The translations under genes were made by a program, and so were the position numbers. This document shows positions 15,221 through 25,340 of a DNA stretch of 33,789 bases, one piece after another. This DNA is from Geobacter sp. (GTDB taxonomy: Bacteria; Desulfobacterota; Desulfuromonadia; Geobacterales; Pseudopelobacteraceae), in contig PLYK01000137.1 in NCBI GenBank assembly GCA_003151775.1, positions 1 to 33,789 on the forward strand, written 5' to 3'. The notes beneath the pieces are model-generated. The model worked only from the letters and a program-made list of their open reading frames with translations. It made no database searches and was not told the origin of the DNA. Every line of letters begins with the position of its first letter. The stretch's first letter is position 1.

Positions 15221-18200
15221 ATGGCGATCACCAAAGCCCTGAAGGACTTGACAATTTTCACCAAACTGTTCCTTGCCGTGGCAACGACTGGTGTGATTTT
15301 CAACGTATTGCTGTTCGTCGTAATCATGCCGATCGTCGAGAAGAAATTTATTGAAACGGAACAGCACATCCCCCAGTCCGCTGTAGGGAGCGTGGTTTCA
15401 ACCATTCAGTATTTTTATGGTCTCTACAAAAAAGGTGAGATGAACGAAGATGAGGCTAAGAAAAGAGCGCTCTCCATTATCAGGATAGCCCGCTACAAGG
15501 GGGACGAGTATTTCTGGATAAACGACCTCACCCCAAAAATGATCATGCATCCAATCAAGCCCGAGCTTGAAGGAATCGACCTGCGTGAGTACAGAGATCC
15601 CAAAGGGAAGAGGATTTTCGTTGATTCTACCAGGATCGCACGAGAGACGGGCGGCGGTTTCGTGGATTACATGTGGCCCATGCCTGGCCAGAGCAAGCCT
15701 GTCCCCAAAATATCATATGTCCAGTATTTCGAACCATGGGGTTGGGTTATTGGCAGCGGTATTTACCTCGACAAAGTCGCCAAAGAGATGCGCTTTCTTA
15801 TCTACCTCTGCGGTGCCTTTTCGACACTTGCCGGAGTATGCTCCATTATCTTCTGCTGGGCTATTACCTCGCTTATTCGTAAAAACGTGCACAAGGTCAA
15901 CCAGTTGGTCGGTTATTTTTATGAATTCTATCTGACATCTACCGATTTAATGGTAATCATTGATCCAAGCGGGGCCTTTATAAATACAAATCCTGCCTGC
16001 ACGGATATACTTGGGTATTCCGAGAAAGAGCTTCTTGCAAGGCCATTTAACGATTTTATTCATCCCGAAGACAAACAGATAATAGTCGATAAAATGGACA
16101 GACAACATCATGCCGGATCTCATTTTGTCTTCGAGAACCGTTGTATATGCAAGAATGGTTCTGTCAGATGGCTGGAATGGCATGCAGTTTACAATAAAGA
16201 TGAAGAGACCACCTATGCAATCGGTCGCGACATCACCGAACACAAACAGATTGCTGACATCCTCCACAAGAACGAAGAACGTCTTTCCCGCGCGCAATCG
16301 ATCGCCCATGTCGGTGACTGGGAGTTGGACCTTGCGTCCTACAAGGTTCATTGGTCAGACGAGCTTTACCGGATCTATGGTTATCACCCCAATGAAATTG
16401 CCCCGGACTACGGACTGGTACTCCGGCAAATGCATCCCAACAGCAAGGACGCATTTCAGAAGTCAGTAGACGAAGCGCTTAAAGAGGACCGGCATTTCGA
16501 AATGGATTACCAGTTCTTTAGGAAGGATGGCTCTGAGGCGTTTCTGCATACCATTGGCCAAGTGTTCCGTGATGCGGCCGGTTCCCCCATAAGGATGGCT
16601 GGTATCGTCCAGGATATCACCGAACGGATGAATGCTGAGTTTAAACTTCGCGAATCCGAGGAAAAGTTCAGGACCATCTTTGAGCAAGCTATCGACGGAA
16701 TTATGATTGCAGACGCAGAAACCCATATAAATATTGAAGCTAACAGCGCTATGTGCACCTTGCTCGGATATGCACCCGAGGAGTTTATAGGGCTTGGCAT
16801 TGAAAAGCTTCATCCACAAAGCGACATGCCTGCACTCCGTGACCTCTTTGAAAAACAATCGCGAGGTGAATTCTCTCTTGCGCAGAATGTTTCGATGTTG
16901 AGAAAGGACGGGACGGTTTTTTATGCAGACGTCAATGCCACCCGATTAACGTTGGGTGGCAAACAGTGCCTCGTCGGAATTTTCCGCGACATTACTGCCC
17001 GCAAACAGGCAGAGAGAGCATTAATGATACGTGAGAAGCAGCTTGCCGAGTCACAGCGTATGGCACACATAGGCAGTTGGGAACACAATCTTACAACCGG
17101 TGAGGTGGTCTGGTCCGAAGAGCTTTTCCGTATTCTCGGGCTTGATCCCTGCGTGGACCCGGCAGACATCAATGAATTCTTTAGAATGATACACCCCGAC
17201 GACCAGCCAGCCCTGAAAAAAGCCATCGAAGAAACTGTTGCGACCGGAAAACAGTTCAAAATAGACTACCGGTTCAATCTGCGAGATGGAGAAACCAAGG
17301 TATTGATTGCCCAGGCTGAGCTCAGACACGATGAGACCGGCATGCAGAATATCTTGTGTGGGACCGCGCAGGACATTACTGATCGCAAAGAGGCAGAGGA
17401 AAAGATTAAGCAGAGCGAGGCAAAATATCATAACCTCTTTGAATCATCGACCGACAGCCTCTTCTTGATCAACCTCAATGGTAAAATTATTGATGCGAAC
17501 ACCAGTGCATACGTGAGCTTGGGCTACTCGAAGGAAGAATTGCTAAGCCTGCCACTTGACAAACTGGACCACCCGGCATTTGCATCCCAAAATCCTGAAA
17601 GGTTCGCACAGATATGCGAACAAGGCGTTGCGGTTTTTGAATCAGCTCAACTGCGTAAGGATGGCACTATAAAGCCGGTGGAAGTCAATGCTCGACTGAT
17701 CGAGTACGAGGGAGCTACGGTTTTCTTTGGTGTTGTCAGGGATATTACTGAACGTAAGCAAGCTGAGGAGGAACGCCAGGAAAATCTTCTTTTTATCGAT
17801 ACATTGTTGAAGAATGCTCCCATCGGAATTCGTGTCTTTGATGGCGAGACCGGCAAATGTATTCTTGCCAACCAGACTTCTGCCGATATAGCCGGTGGTG
17901 ATATTGAATCTATGAGAAACCAAAGCTTCCTGGAACTTAACTCATGGCGCTCAAGTGGACTTTTAGATGTTGCTAAAGCGGTTATGGTGGATGGCTGTGC
18001 CCGAACTATTGAAACCAACATGGTAACTTCTTTTGGCAAGCATGTTTTCGCTGCTTATATTGTTTCAAAATTTGTTGTCGCAGAAAAACAACATCTCCTT
18101 ATTATTGGTCGTGACATTACTGCTGAAAAACAGTTGGAAGATAAAAACAGAAAAATCGAAGCCCAGATGCTACATGCTCAGAAGTTAGAAAGCCTCGGTG

Positions 18201-19309
18201 TACTGGCAGGAGGAATTGCTCATGATTTTAATAATATCCTCTTGGCAATTCTTGGTAACGCTGAACTTGCTATGCTTCGTCTTGTACCCGAATCTCCTGC
18301 CATCAGAAATCTCAAGCAGATTGAACTGGCCGCACAACGAGCTGCCGACCTTGCTCAACAGATGCTGGCTTATTCCGGTAAAGGGCAATTTGTGGTTGAA
18401 GGTCTTGATATCAATGTCTTGATCACGGAGATGAACCATATCCTGAAAGTATCTATTTCCAAAAAAGCAGTCATACGTTTAAACCTCGAAAAACAACTCC
18501 CATTATTCGAGGGTGACGCAACCCAGATTCGCCAAATTATCATGAATCTTGTCATAAATGCATCTGAGGCAATTGGTGAAAAAGACGGATTCATTACCAT
18601 AACCACTGGCTCACTAGATTACGATCATGCTTATTTGTCCAAGATTTGGTTGTACGATAAACTTAAAGAAGGGACCTACATCTACTTCGAAATTGCTGAC
18701 ACCGGATGTGGAATGGATCGGAAAACGTTAGATAAAATCTATGATCCATTCTTTACCACAAAGTTTACCGGACGTGGGCTTGGAATGGCTGCGGTGCTTG
18801 GAATCGTCAGAGGACATCATGGAGCAATCACGGTTGACAGTGAGCCGGGCATGGGAACAATCTTTAAGGTATTTCTCCCGGCGAAGCATGAAATTACCAG
18901 GACATCGATACAGCAACCTGCCCAAGCAAAACCCCCGAAGGGGGCGGGTACAGTCTTACTCGTAGACGATGAAGAAACAATCCTCAGTCTGGGGAGGGAG
19001 ATGCTCAAAGAGTTGGGATACACTGTTTTTACTGCGGAAAATGGAGCCGTTGCCGTGGAGATTTTCAAGAATCACAAAGAAGAAATCGCATGTGTTATTC
19101 TTGATCTTATCATGCCACGTCTTGATGGTAACCAGACTTTAAAAGAATTACAATATATTGATCCGCATGTTCAGGTTATCATGTCCAGCGGCTATAATGA
19201 GCTTGAGGTTGCTCTAAAATTTGCGGGGAGAGGCTTGGCTGATTTTATTCAAAAACCATACAAGTTAGTTGAGTTAGGCCAGAAACTTCAAAAAGCAATG
19301 CAGGTTTGA
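15221..19309 (+). CDS. Cache-domain, multi-PAS hybrid sensor histidine kinase/response regulator
   Basis: Cache signature DEYFWINDLTPKMIMHP...GWVIGSGIYLDKV; six PAS-like units; HisKA KLESLGVLAGGIAHDFNNIL; HATPase NLVINASEAI...GRGLGMAAVLGIVRGHHG; C-terminal REC LLVDDEE...LDLIMPRLDG. Confidence 0.93.
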   Translation: MAITKALKDLTIFTKLFLAVATTGVIFNVLLFVVIMPIVEKKFIETEQHIPQSAVGSVVSTIQYFYGLYKKGEMNEDEAKKRALSIIRIARYKGDEYFWINDLTPKMIMHPIKPELEGIDLREYRDPKGKRIFVDSTRIARETGGGFVDYMWPMPGQSKPVPKISYVQYFEPWGWVIGSGIYLDKVAKEMRFLIYLCGAFSTLAGVCSIIFCWAITSLIRKNVHKVNQLVGYFYEFYLTSTDLMVIIDPSGAFINTNPACTDILGYSEKELLARPFNDFIHPEDKQIIVDKMDRQHHAGSHFVFENRCICKNGSVRWLEWHAVYNKDEETTYAIGRDITEHKQIADILHKNEERLSRAQSIAHVGDWELDLASYKVHWSDELYRIYGYHPNEIAPDYGLVLRQMHPNSKDAFQKSVDEALKEDRHFEMDYQFFRKDGSEAFLHTIGQVFRDAAGSPIRMAGIVQDITERMNAEFKLRESEEKFRTIFEQAIDGIMIADAETHINIEANSAMCTLLGYAPEEFIGLGIEKLHPQSDMPALRDLFEKQSRGEFSLAQNVSMLRKDGTVFYADVNATRLTLGGKQCLVGIFRDITARKQAERALMIREKQLAESQRMAHIGSWEHNLTTGEVVWSEELFRILGLDPCVDPADINEFFRMIHPDDQPALKKAIEETVATGKQFKIDYRFNLRDGETKVLIAQAELRHDETGMQNILCGTAQDITDRKEAEEKIKQSEAKYHNLFESSTDSLFLINLNGKIIDANTSAYVSLGYSKEELLSLPLDKLDHPAFASQNPERFAQICEQGVAVFESAQLRKDGTIKPVEVNARLIEYEGATVFFGVVRDITERKQAEEERQENLLFIDTLLKNAPIGIRVFDGETGKCILANQTSADIAGGDIESMRNQSFLELNSWRSSGLLDVAKAVMVDGCARTIETNMVTSFGKHVFAAYIVSKFVVAEKQHLLIIGRDITAEKQLEDKNRKIEAQMLHAQKLESLGVLAGGIAHDFNNILLAILGNAELAMLRLVPESPAIRNLKQIELAAQRAADLAQQMLAYSGKGQFVVEGLDINVLITEMNHILKVSISKKAVIRLNLEKQLPLFEGDATQIRQIIMNLVINASEAIGEKDGFITITTGSLDYDHAYLSKIWLYDKLKEGTYIYFEIADTGCGMDRKTLDKIYDPFFTTKFTGRGLGMAAVLGIVRGHHGAITVDSEPGMGTIFKVFLPAKHEITRTSIQQPAQAKPPKGAGTVLLVDDEETILSLGREMLKELGYTVFTAENGAVAVEIFKNHKEEIACVILDLIMPRLDGNQTLKELQYIDPHVQVIMSSGYNELEVALKFAGRGLADFIQKPYKLVELGQKLQKAMQV

Positions 19310-19352
19310 GGTTATAATTACAATCTAAGGAGCGCCATTCGGAAATGAACCA

Positions 19353-19420
19353 CCCCGCAGCAAGCTACGGGGTATCACTTCAGTAATTGATTCTCTCATC
19401 GAAGCAAGCTTCGGGGAATT
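19353..19420. repeat. Two related short palindromic units GCAAGCTNCGGGG
   Basis: CCCCGCAGCAAGCTACGGGGTAT (from 19353) and GAAGCAAGCTTCGGGGAAT (from 19401). Confidence 0.5.
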
Positions 19421-19569
19421 GTACCCAGAGAGATTAAATTTCATACCTAAACCTATTTTACCGACTATTCTTTTGAAGAAAATCAGAGAACGGTGATGTC
19501 GTCCGGCTGCGGCTTTTGTCCATGGTTTTGCCCTGTCCCGCGCCGGCAGCGATGGCCGTCTGCCGATAT

Positions 19570-19635
19570 GTAGGGGCGCTGCTTGCCGCGCCCGCTTGCC
19601 GCGCCCTGATTGGGCGGAGCAAGCGCCGCCCCTAC
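19570..19635. repeat. Imperfect palindromic GC-rich intergenic repeat (REP-like)
   Basis: GTAGGGGCGctGCTTGCCGCGCCC ... GGGCGGAGCAAGCGCCGCCCCTAC. Confidence 0.65.
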
Positions 19636-19775
19636 CGTTCATATGTTTAATCACCGGTGCAATAAATAAGATAGCATCCATTCCGGCCTTGGCAACCGTC
19701 CCGGTGATTTCTGCCGCATAAAATGTAGTTGCCGTCAAAGCCTAGAACTTGTACCGTTGAGAATAGGAGTGTACC

Positions 19776-20666
19776 ATGTCCGATACTTTAATCCGCGCCC
19801 TGAGCGCCTCAGGGGGAATACGCGTGCTGACCTGCAGCGTCAGCGGTCTTGCCCGCGAAATATGCTTGCTGCAGCAGGCTTCGGCCACGGTAAGCGTGGC
19901 CCTGGGCCGCGGGCTGGCGGCCGGCGCATTGCTGGGGGCACTGCTCAAACCGGGCCAGAGAACGGCCCTCAAATTCGAGGGAAACGGCCCCATGTGCAAG
20001 ATGATCATCGAGGCGGAATGGGACGGCGCGGTGCGGGGATGCGTCGGAGATCCCACGGCCGAGTCCGAACCGAAAAACGGAAGATGGAATGTTCCGGGTT
20101 TGTTGGGGCATGCCGGCTTTCTCACGGTAACAAGGGACCTGGGTCTGGGAGGGGAGCCGTACCACGGCATGGTGCAACTGCGCACAAGTGAAATCGGCGC
20201 TGATCTGGCCTACTACCTGACCGACTCCGAACAGGTCCCGTCGGCTGTCGGCCTCAGCGCCTCACTGAATGAAGGAAGCGGCGTCTCGCTGTGCGGCGGT
20301 TTCCTGGTGCAGGCGCTCCCGAAGCCGGATACCGCCGAGATCGACGGCATGATGGCCCGGATTGCGGAAATGCCGCCGCTCTCCGCCCTTTTGCAGGAAG
20401 GTGGCGCCAAAGCAATTATGGACAGGCTTTTCGACGGCATGGTCTACAACCTGCTGGAGACGCGCGATGCGTTTTTTCGCTGCGGCTGCGGCAGGGAGAA
20501 GGTCGAGCGCGCCTTGCTGACGCTGGGGCCGTATGAAATCAACGACATGCGCGATAAAGAGCACGGAGCCGACGTAACCTGCGAGTTCTGCCGGCAGCGA
20601 TACCGTTTCGACGAGGCCGAACTGGAGGCGCTTGCAGCCCGGTCCCGTGCGTCGGCCGGGGCCTGA
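19776..20666 (+). CDS. hslO: Hsp33 family redox-regulated chaperone
   Basis: LLKPGQRTALKFEGNGPMCKMIIEAEWDGAVRGCVGDP; C-terminal zinc-cysteine motif CGCGREK...TCEFCRQRYRFDEAEL. Confidence 0.93.
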   Translation: MSDTLIRALSASGGIRVLTCSVSGLAREICLLQQASATVSVALGRGLAAGALLGALLKPGQRTALKFEGNGPMCKMIIEAEWDGAVRGCVGDPTAESEPKNGRWNVPGLLGHAGFLTVTRDLGLGGEPYHGMVQLRTSEIGADLAYYLTDSEQVPSAVGLSASLNEGSGVSLCGGFLVQALPKPDTAEIDGMMARIAEMPPLSALLQEGGAKAIMDRLFDGMVYNLLETRDAFFRCGCGREKVERALLTLGPYEINDMRDKEHGADVTCEFCRQRYRFDEAELEALAARSRASAGA

Positions 20667-20669
20667 TCC

Positions 20670-21425
20670 ATGCGGACCATCAAGCTGACGATCGAATACG
20701 ACGGCACCCACTATTCCGGCTGGCAGGTGCAGCCCAACGGTCTGGCCATACAGCAGGTCATCGAGGAGGCCCTGGAACGGCTGCTCGGGGAGCGGGTACG
20801 GTTGCGCTCGTCGGGACGGACCGACGCCGGCGTGCATGCCCGCGGCATGGCGGCGGCCTTTGCGACGCACCGTGACATACCGCTACGCGCATTTGTCGAG
20901 GGGACCAACCGGTTTCTGCCCGACGATATCGCCATCTTAGACGCCGGCGAGGTCCGGCCCGGTTTCAAGCCGATCGGCGATGCCCTGGCCAAACACTACC
21001 GCTACACCATCCGCATTTCCCAGGTGCGTTCGCCGTTGCACCGTTTTCATGCCTGGCATGTCAAGGAAAAGCTCGACCTGAACGCCATGGAGGAGGCCCT
21101 GGCGGCATTCGCGGGGCGACACGATTTCGCTGCGTTCCGGGCCTCCAATTGCGTATCCAAAACCACGGTGCGGCGGATCGATTCCGTTACCCAGAGCCGG
21201 GAGGACGGTTTCATCTTCATTGACGTCGTTGGGGAGGGGTTCCTGAAAAACATGATCAGGATCATGGTGGGTACCGTGGTCGATGTGGGAAAAGGGCGTT
21301 TTGCGCCGGACCATATCGCCTGGCTGCTGCAGAACCGGGATAGAAGAAAGGCCGGCGTTACGGCGCCGGCCTGTGGACTCTGCCTTATGAAGGTCTTTTA
21401 CCCGCATGATACGGGTAGTGAATAG
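20670..21425 (+). CDS. truA: tRNA pseudouridine(38-40) synthase
   Basis: LTIEYDGTHYSGWQVQPN, RSSGRTDAGVHARG, YRYTI, FLKNMIRIMVGTVVDVGKG. Confidence 0.95.
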   Translation: MRTIKLTIEYDGTHYSGWQVQPNGLAIQQVIEEALERLLGERVRLRSSGRTDAGVHARGMAAAFATHRDIPLRAFVEGTNRFLPDDIAILDAGEVRPGFKPIGDALAKHYRYTIRISQVRSPLHRFHAWHVKEKLDLNAMEEALAAFAGRHDFAAFRASNCVSKTTVRRIDSVTQSREDGFIFIDVVGEGFLKNMIRIMVGTVVDVGKGRFAPDHIAWLLQNRDRRKAGVTAPACGLCLMKVFYPHDTGSE

Positions 21426-21433
21426 GAACCTCT

Positions 21434-21952
21434 TTATTCAGCCAGCAGTTTTTTGACCAGTAACTCCATGGAATCGGCGATCTCGTCGGAAAATCCTCTG
21501 AACACCCCGGCAACATTGCCTTTCTTATCAATGACGAACATGACCGGAACCGAGCGGACGCCAAACGCGTCCGTAACCCTGTCTCCCGCCAGGGCGACGG
21601 GATAATTGATGTGATGTTCCGCGGCAAAAGATGTGACGACCCGTTCCCCGTCTTCATCGGCGCTCATGCCCAGTATTTGAAGTCCCTGTTTTCCATATTT
21701 CTGGTTCATCTTTACCAGGTGGGGTATGGACATCCGGCAGGGTTGGCACCAGGTCGCAAAGAAATCAACCACCAGCACGCGGCCTTGGTAGTTGTCCATG
21801 GATACCGGTTGCCCTGACGTGGTGACCACCTTGAATGCAGGAGCCGGCTGCCCTTGGCGGGGCAACGCCAGAAGCTTTGCCGGTAAAAGCGCCATGAGTC
21901 CTGCCAGGGCAAGACCCGCGACAAGCCGACGGGAAGATCTGATATGTTTCAT
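21434..21952 (-). CDS. TlpA/ResA-like thiol-disulfide oxidoreductase
   Basis: Signal peptide, VLVVDFFATWCQPCRMSIPHLVKM redox motif. Confidence 0.9.
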   Translation of the reverse strand: MKHIRSSRRLVAGLALAGLMALLPAKLLALPRQGQPAPAFKVVTTSGQPVSMDNYQGRVLVVDFFATWCQPCRMSIPHLVKMNQKYGKQGLQILGMSADEDGERVVTSFAAEHHINYPVALAGDRVTDAFGVRSVPVMFVIDKKGNVAGVFRGFSDEIADSMELLVKKLLAE

Positions 21953-21957
21953 GTAAC

Positions 21958-22287
21958 TTACAGCGCCTTGGCGATCAGGGCGTCCAGTTGCGACTTGGGG
22001 ACCGCCCCTACGACCTGGTCGATGACGGCTCCCCCCTTGAACAGGATGATGGTGGGGATGCCGCGCACGCCGTATTTGCCGGGCGTAGCCTGGTTCTCAT
22101 CAACATTGACCTTGCCGACCTTGACCTTGCCGGCATATTCGTCGGCAACGGTATCCACGAGCGGAGAGATAGCCTTGCAGGGAGCACACCATGTAGCCCA
22201 GAAATCAACGAGCACCGGGATATCGGATTGGATCACCTCATGATCGAAATTGGCATCGGTGAATACAACTATCTTTTCACTGGACAT
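21958..22287 (-). CDS. trxA: Thioredoxin (WCAPC active site)
   Basis: VLVDFWATWCAPCKAISPLVDTVADEYAGKVKVGKVNVDEN...IPTIILFKGG; start at MSSEK preferred because GGAG abuts the first ATG. Confidence 0.92.
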   Translation of the reverse strand: MSSEKIVVFTDANFDHEVIQSDIPVLVDFWATWCAPCKAISPLVDTVADEYAGKVKVGKVNVDENQATPGKYGVRGIPTIILFKGGAVIDQVVGAVPKSQLDALIAKAL

Positions 22288-22498
22288 AACAGGCATCTCC
22301 TTTTGACGAGTTTATATTTAAAAAATCATATACCAGACGGGGAAAAAATCAAGGATAAACTCAGCGGTTATCCCATTTCTTGAATTACGGGGCGAAAGGT
22401 TGTATCTTGTCAATTCTCCGACCAAAATCGACTGGCGCCCCCCGGCCATCCCGGCAACCGGATATGGCCGGCCAGGGCGTTTCCCGTAAAGAGAGCTC

Positions 22499-23092
22499 AT
22501 GCCATATCTTGCCTTGAACATAGACATGCGGAAACGGACCGCCCTGATCGTTGGGGGCGGCAAGGTTGCAGCCCGCAAGTTGCAGGCGCTGCGCGAGGCA
22601 GGGGCCGGCGTCCGGGTTGTTGCTCCTTTAGTTATGCCCGCGATACGCGAGCAGGAAGCGTCCGGAGCCGTGACGGTGCGGATCGGTTGCTATGAAACCG
22701 CTGACCTGGACGGTATTGCGCTGGCGGTGGCCGCTACGGATGACGCCGCAGTGAACCGCAGGGTCGCGGCAGAGGCCGGGCAAAAAGGCATCCTCGTGGC
22801 CGTTGCCGATCAGCCGGAGGCGGGAGACTGCCATTTCCCCGCGATCCTGCGGCGGGGGGGGCTGGAGATCGCCGTTTCGACGGGTGGACGCTGTCCGGCT
22901 CTCGCTGCCGAGGTGCGTGACGTCATCGCCGGCGTGATCGGGGACGATTACGCCGGACTTGTGGAAGAGCTGGCTTTTGAGCGAGAAAAGCTATTGACGG
23001 AAGGGAACGGCACCACATACAATAAGGAGCTTTTACGCTCGAAGGCGAGACGCCTTATCGCCGAGCTTTCAGAACGCAAGGACATTTCATGA
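22499..23092 (+). CDS. Precorrin-2 dehydrogenase/sirohydrochlorin ferrochelatase-type (siroheme synthase N-terminal domain)
   Basis: ALIVGGGKVAARKLQALREAGAGVRVVAP; VAATDDAAVNRRV; EIAVSTGGRCPALAAEVRD. Confidence 0.9.
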   Translation: MPYLALNIDMRKRTALIVGGGKVAARKLQALREAGAGVRVVAPLVMPAIREQEASGAVTVRIGCYETADLDGIALAVAATDDAAVNRRVAAEAGQKGILVAVADQPEAGDCHFPAILRRGGLEIAVSTGGRCPALAAEVRDVIAGVIGDDYAGLVEELAFEREKLLTEGNGTTYNKELLRSKARRLIAELSERKDIS

Positions 23093-23907
23093 GCCAGATC
23101 TTCTTCTATTGCACCCTGGTGCTGTACGGCTGCGCTACAGCGCTCTACCTTGGCTATCTGCTGCATACGACGCAGGGGATGGCGACCTGGGCAAGCCGGC
23201 TGGTCACTGCCGGTTTCGTGACCCATTCCCTCTCCACCATCCATCGCTACAATGCGGCCGGCTACCTGCCGATCACCAATATGCACGAGTCCCTCTCCTT
23301 CTTCAGCCTGGTCATTGTGGGGGCATTCATCCTGTTCGTGCGCAAGTACAAGATCGCCATCCTGGGCTCGTTCATCTTACCCCTGGCGCTTCTCATGATT
23401 ATCGCATCCAGTACGTTCCCGTCGGCCGTTCACGAGCTTAACCCGGCCCTCAAGAGCGGCTGGCTGTGGGTGCATACCACCATGGCCTTCGTCAGCTATG
23501 CGACCTTCACCATCGCTTTCGGCGCTGCCGTGATCTATCTGATCCAGCAGCATTTTCTCAAGAAAAAGAAATTCGGCGCCCTGTTCCAGAAGCTTCCATC
23601 CCTCGATACCCTGGACGACATCAACTATCGCTGCCTGACCATCGGTTTCCCGCTCCTGACGGTTGCCATCATCTCTGGCGCCATCTGGGCCGAAAAGGCC
23701 TGGGGCACGTACTGGAGCTGGGACCCCAAGGAGACGTGGTCACTGATCACCTGGTTCATCTATGCCGCCCTTCTGCATGGCCGCATGACTACCGGCTGGC
23801 GCGGAAAACGGGCCGCGCTGCTCTCCATCGCCGGATTTCTGGTCATGCTGTTTACCTTTATCGGGGTTAACATGTGGCTGCCCGGCCTCCATAGTTATAA
23901 TAAATAG
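23089..23907 (+). CDS. ccsA: Cytochrome c biogenesis protein CcsA/ResC family
   Basis: Multi-TM with WGTYWSWDPKETWSLITWFIYAALLHGR heme-handling motif; overlaps upstream gene (ATGA). Confidence 0.92.
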   Translation: MSQIFFYCTLVLYGCATALYLGYLLHTTQGMATWASRLVTAGFVTHSLSTIHRYNAAGYLPITNMHESLSFFSLVIVGAFILFVRKYKIAILGSFILPLALLMIIASSTFPSAVHELNPALKSGWLWVHTTMAFVSYATFTIAFGAAVIYLIQQHFLKKKKFGALFQKLPSLDTLDDINYRCLTIGFPLLTVAIISGAIWAEKAWGTYWSWDPKETWSLITWFIYAALLHGRMTTGWRGKRAALLSIAGFLVMLFTFIGVNMWLPGLHSYNK

Positions 23908-23963
23908 GATATTGAGGCTCATCGTTTCCGCAGTTATCACATGCTGTAAGGATTGCGTGCTGA

Positions 23964-25265
23964 ATGAATATTATCGTCGTTGGCCTCTCCCATAAGACCG
24001 CAACCGTTGAGATACGGGAAAAAGTGGCCTTTTCACCCAATCAGATCGAGAAACCGCTCCGTGAACTGGTCGCACTCGACGAGATCTTGGAAGGGGTGAT
24101 CGTCTCCACCTGCAACCGGGTCGAGATATACGCCACGACCCGCGACATCGCGGGCGGCATCGCCCGGGTCAAGCGCTTCATGGCCGAATACCATCATATC
24201 CCGTTTGAAACCCTCGAATCCCATCTCTACAGCTACCACTCCGAAGCCGCCATCCGCCACGTCTTCCGGGTTGCGTCAAGCCTGGACTCCATGGTCGTGG
24301 GAGAGCCCCAGATCCTGGGCCAGATAAAGACATCCTACGGTTATGCCGCGGAATACAAATCCTCCGGCATCATCCTGAACCGTTTCCTGCACAAGGCCTT
24401 TTCCGTTGCCAAACGGGTGCGCACCGAGACAAAAATCGCCTCTTCGGCCGTTTCCGTGGCCTTTGCCGCAGTGGAGCTGGCAAAAAAGATCCTCGGCAAT
24501 CTGTCCGACAAGACCGTGATGCTGATCGGCGCCGGCGAGATGTGCGAGCTGGCCGCCAAGCATTTCCTGAACAGCGGCGCCCGCGGCGTGATGGTGACCA
24601 ACCGCACCTTCGAGCGGGCCGAACGCCTGGCCGAAGAATTCGGCGGCGAGGCGGTGCGCTTCGAGGAACTCTTCCAGCATCTCCATCGGGCCGACATCGT
24701 CCTCTCCTCCACCGGCGCCCCCCATATCATCATCGGCCCCAAAGACGTGGAGGACGTGGTCAAGCGGCGCAAGTTCAAGCCTATGTTCTTCATCGACATC
24801 GCCGTGCCGAGGGACATCGACCCCAAGGTGGACGATCTGGAGAACGCCTATCTCTTTACGGTCGATAATCTGCAGGAGATCGTCCAGGCCAATCTGGCAC
24901 AGCGCAACCTGGAGGCTGAGAAGGCCGAAGAGATCATCAGCCGGGAGATCGGCCAGTTCTTCAAATGGCTCTCATCCCTGGAGGTCACGCCCACCATCGT
25001 TGCCCTGCGCAACCACTTCGACGAGATCCGCAAGGCGGAACTGGAAAAGACCCTGTCCAATTGGAAGGGTCTGCCCCCCGACGCCGAAAAACGCCTGGAA
25101 GCCCTGACCATGGCCATGATGAACAAACTGCTCCATACCCCCACCACGGTGTTGAAGAAGGCCGGCCAGGGGGGACGCGTCGATCTGTACGTGGATGGAT
25201 TGCGGCAACTTTTCGAGCTTGAAGCCGCTCCCGAAGAGGCTGAAGAGCTGGAACTCGAAGCGTGA
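23964..25265 (+). CDS. hemA: Glutamyl-tRNA reductase
   Basis: [57 protein letters not shown]. Confidence 0.97.
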   Translation: MNIIVVGLSHKTATVEIREKVAFSPNQIEKPLRELVALDEILEGVIVSTCNRVEIYATTRDIAGGIARVKRFMAEYHHIPFETLESHLYSYHSEAAIRHVFRVASSLDSMVVGEPQILGQIKTSYGYAAEYKSSGIILNRFLHKAFSVAKRVRTETKIASSAVSVAFAAVELAKKILGNLSDKTVMLIGAGEMCELAAKHFLNSGARGVMVTNRTFERAERLAEEFGGEAVRFEELFQHLHRADIVLSSTGAPHIIIGPKDVEDVVKRRKFKPMFFIDIAVPRDIDPKVDDLENAYLFTVDNLQEIVQANLAQRNLEAEKAEEIISREIGQFFKWLSSLEVTPTIVALRNHFDEIRKAELEKTLSNWKGLPPDAEKRLEALTMAMMNKLLHTPTTVLKKAGQGGRVDLYVDGLRQLFELEAAPEEAEELELEA

Positions 25266-25340
25266 GGCTGACGGAAAGATGTCGATTTTTGCAAGAACCT
25301 CATTGAATGTTTGAATTTTCCCGAGAAATGGAGATGGATT

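Noticed and set aside
21399-21419. TACCCG-CATGATA-CGGGTA stem at the end of truA as a terminator
   Set aside because: No T-run follows on either strand and it lies inside the truA coding sequence
22442-22471. CCGGCCAT...ATGGCCGG inverted repeat before the siroheme gene as a regulator site
   Set aside because: Short GC-rich dyad with a 14-nt loop in a GC-rich region; could arise by chance, and no T-run or known motif
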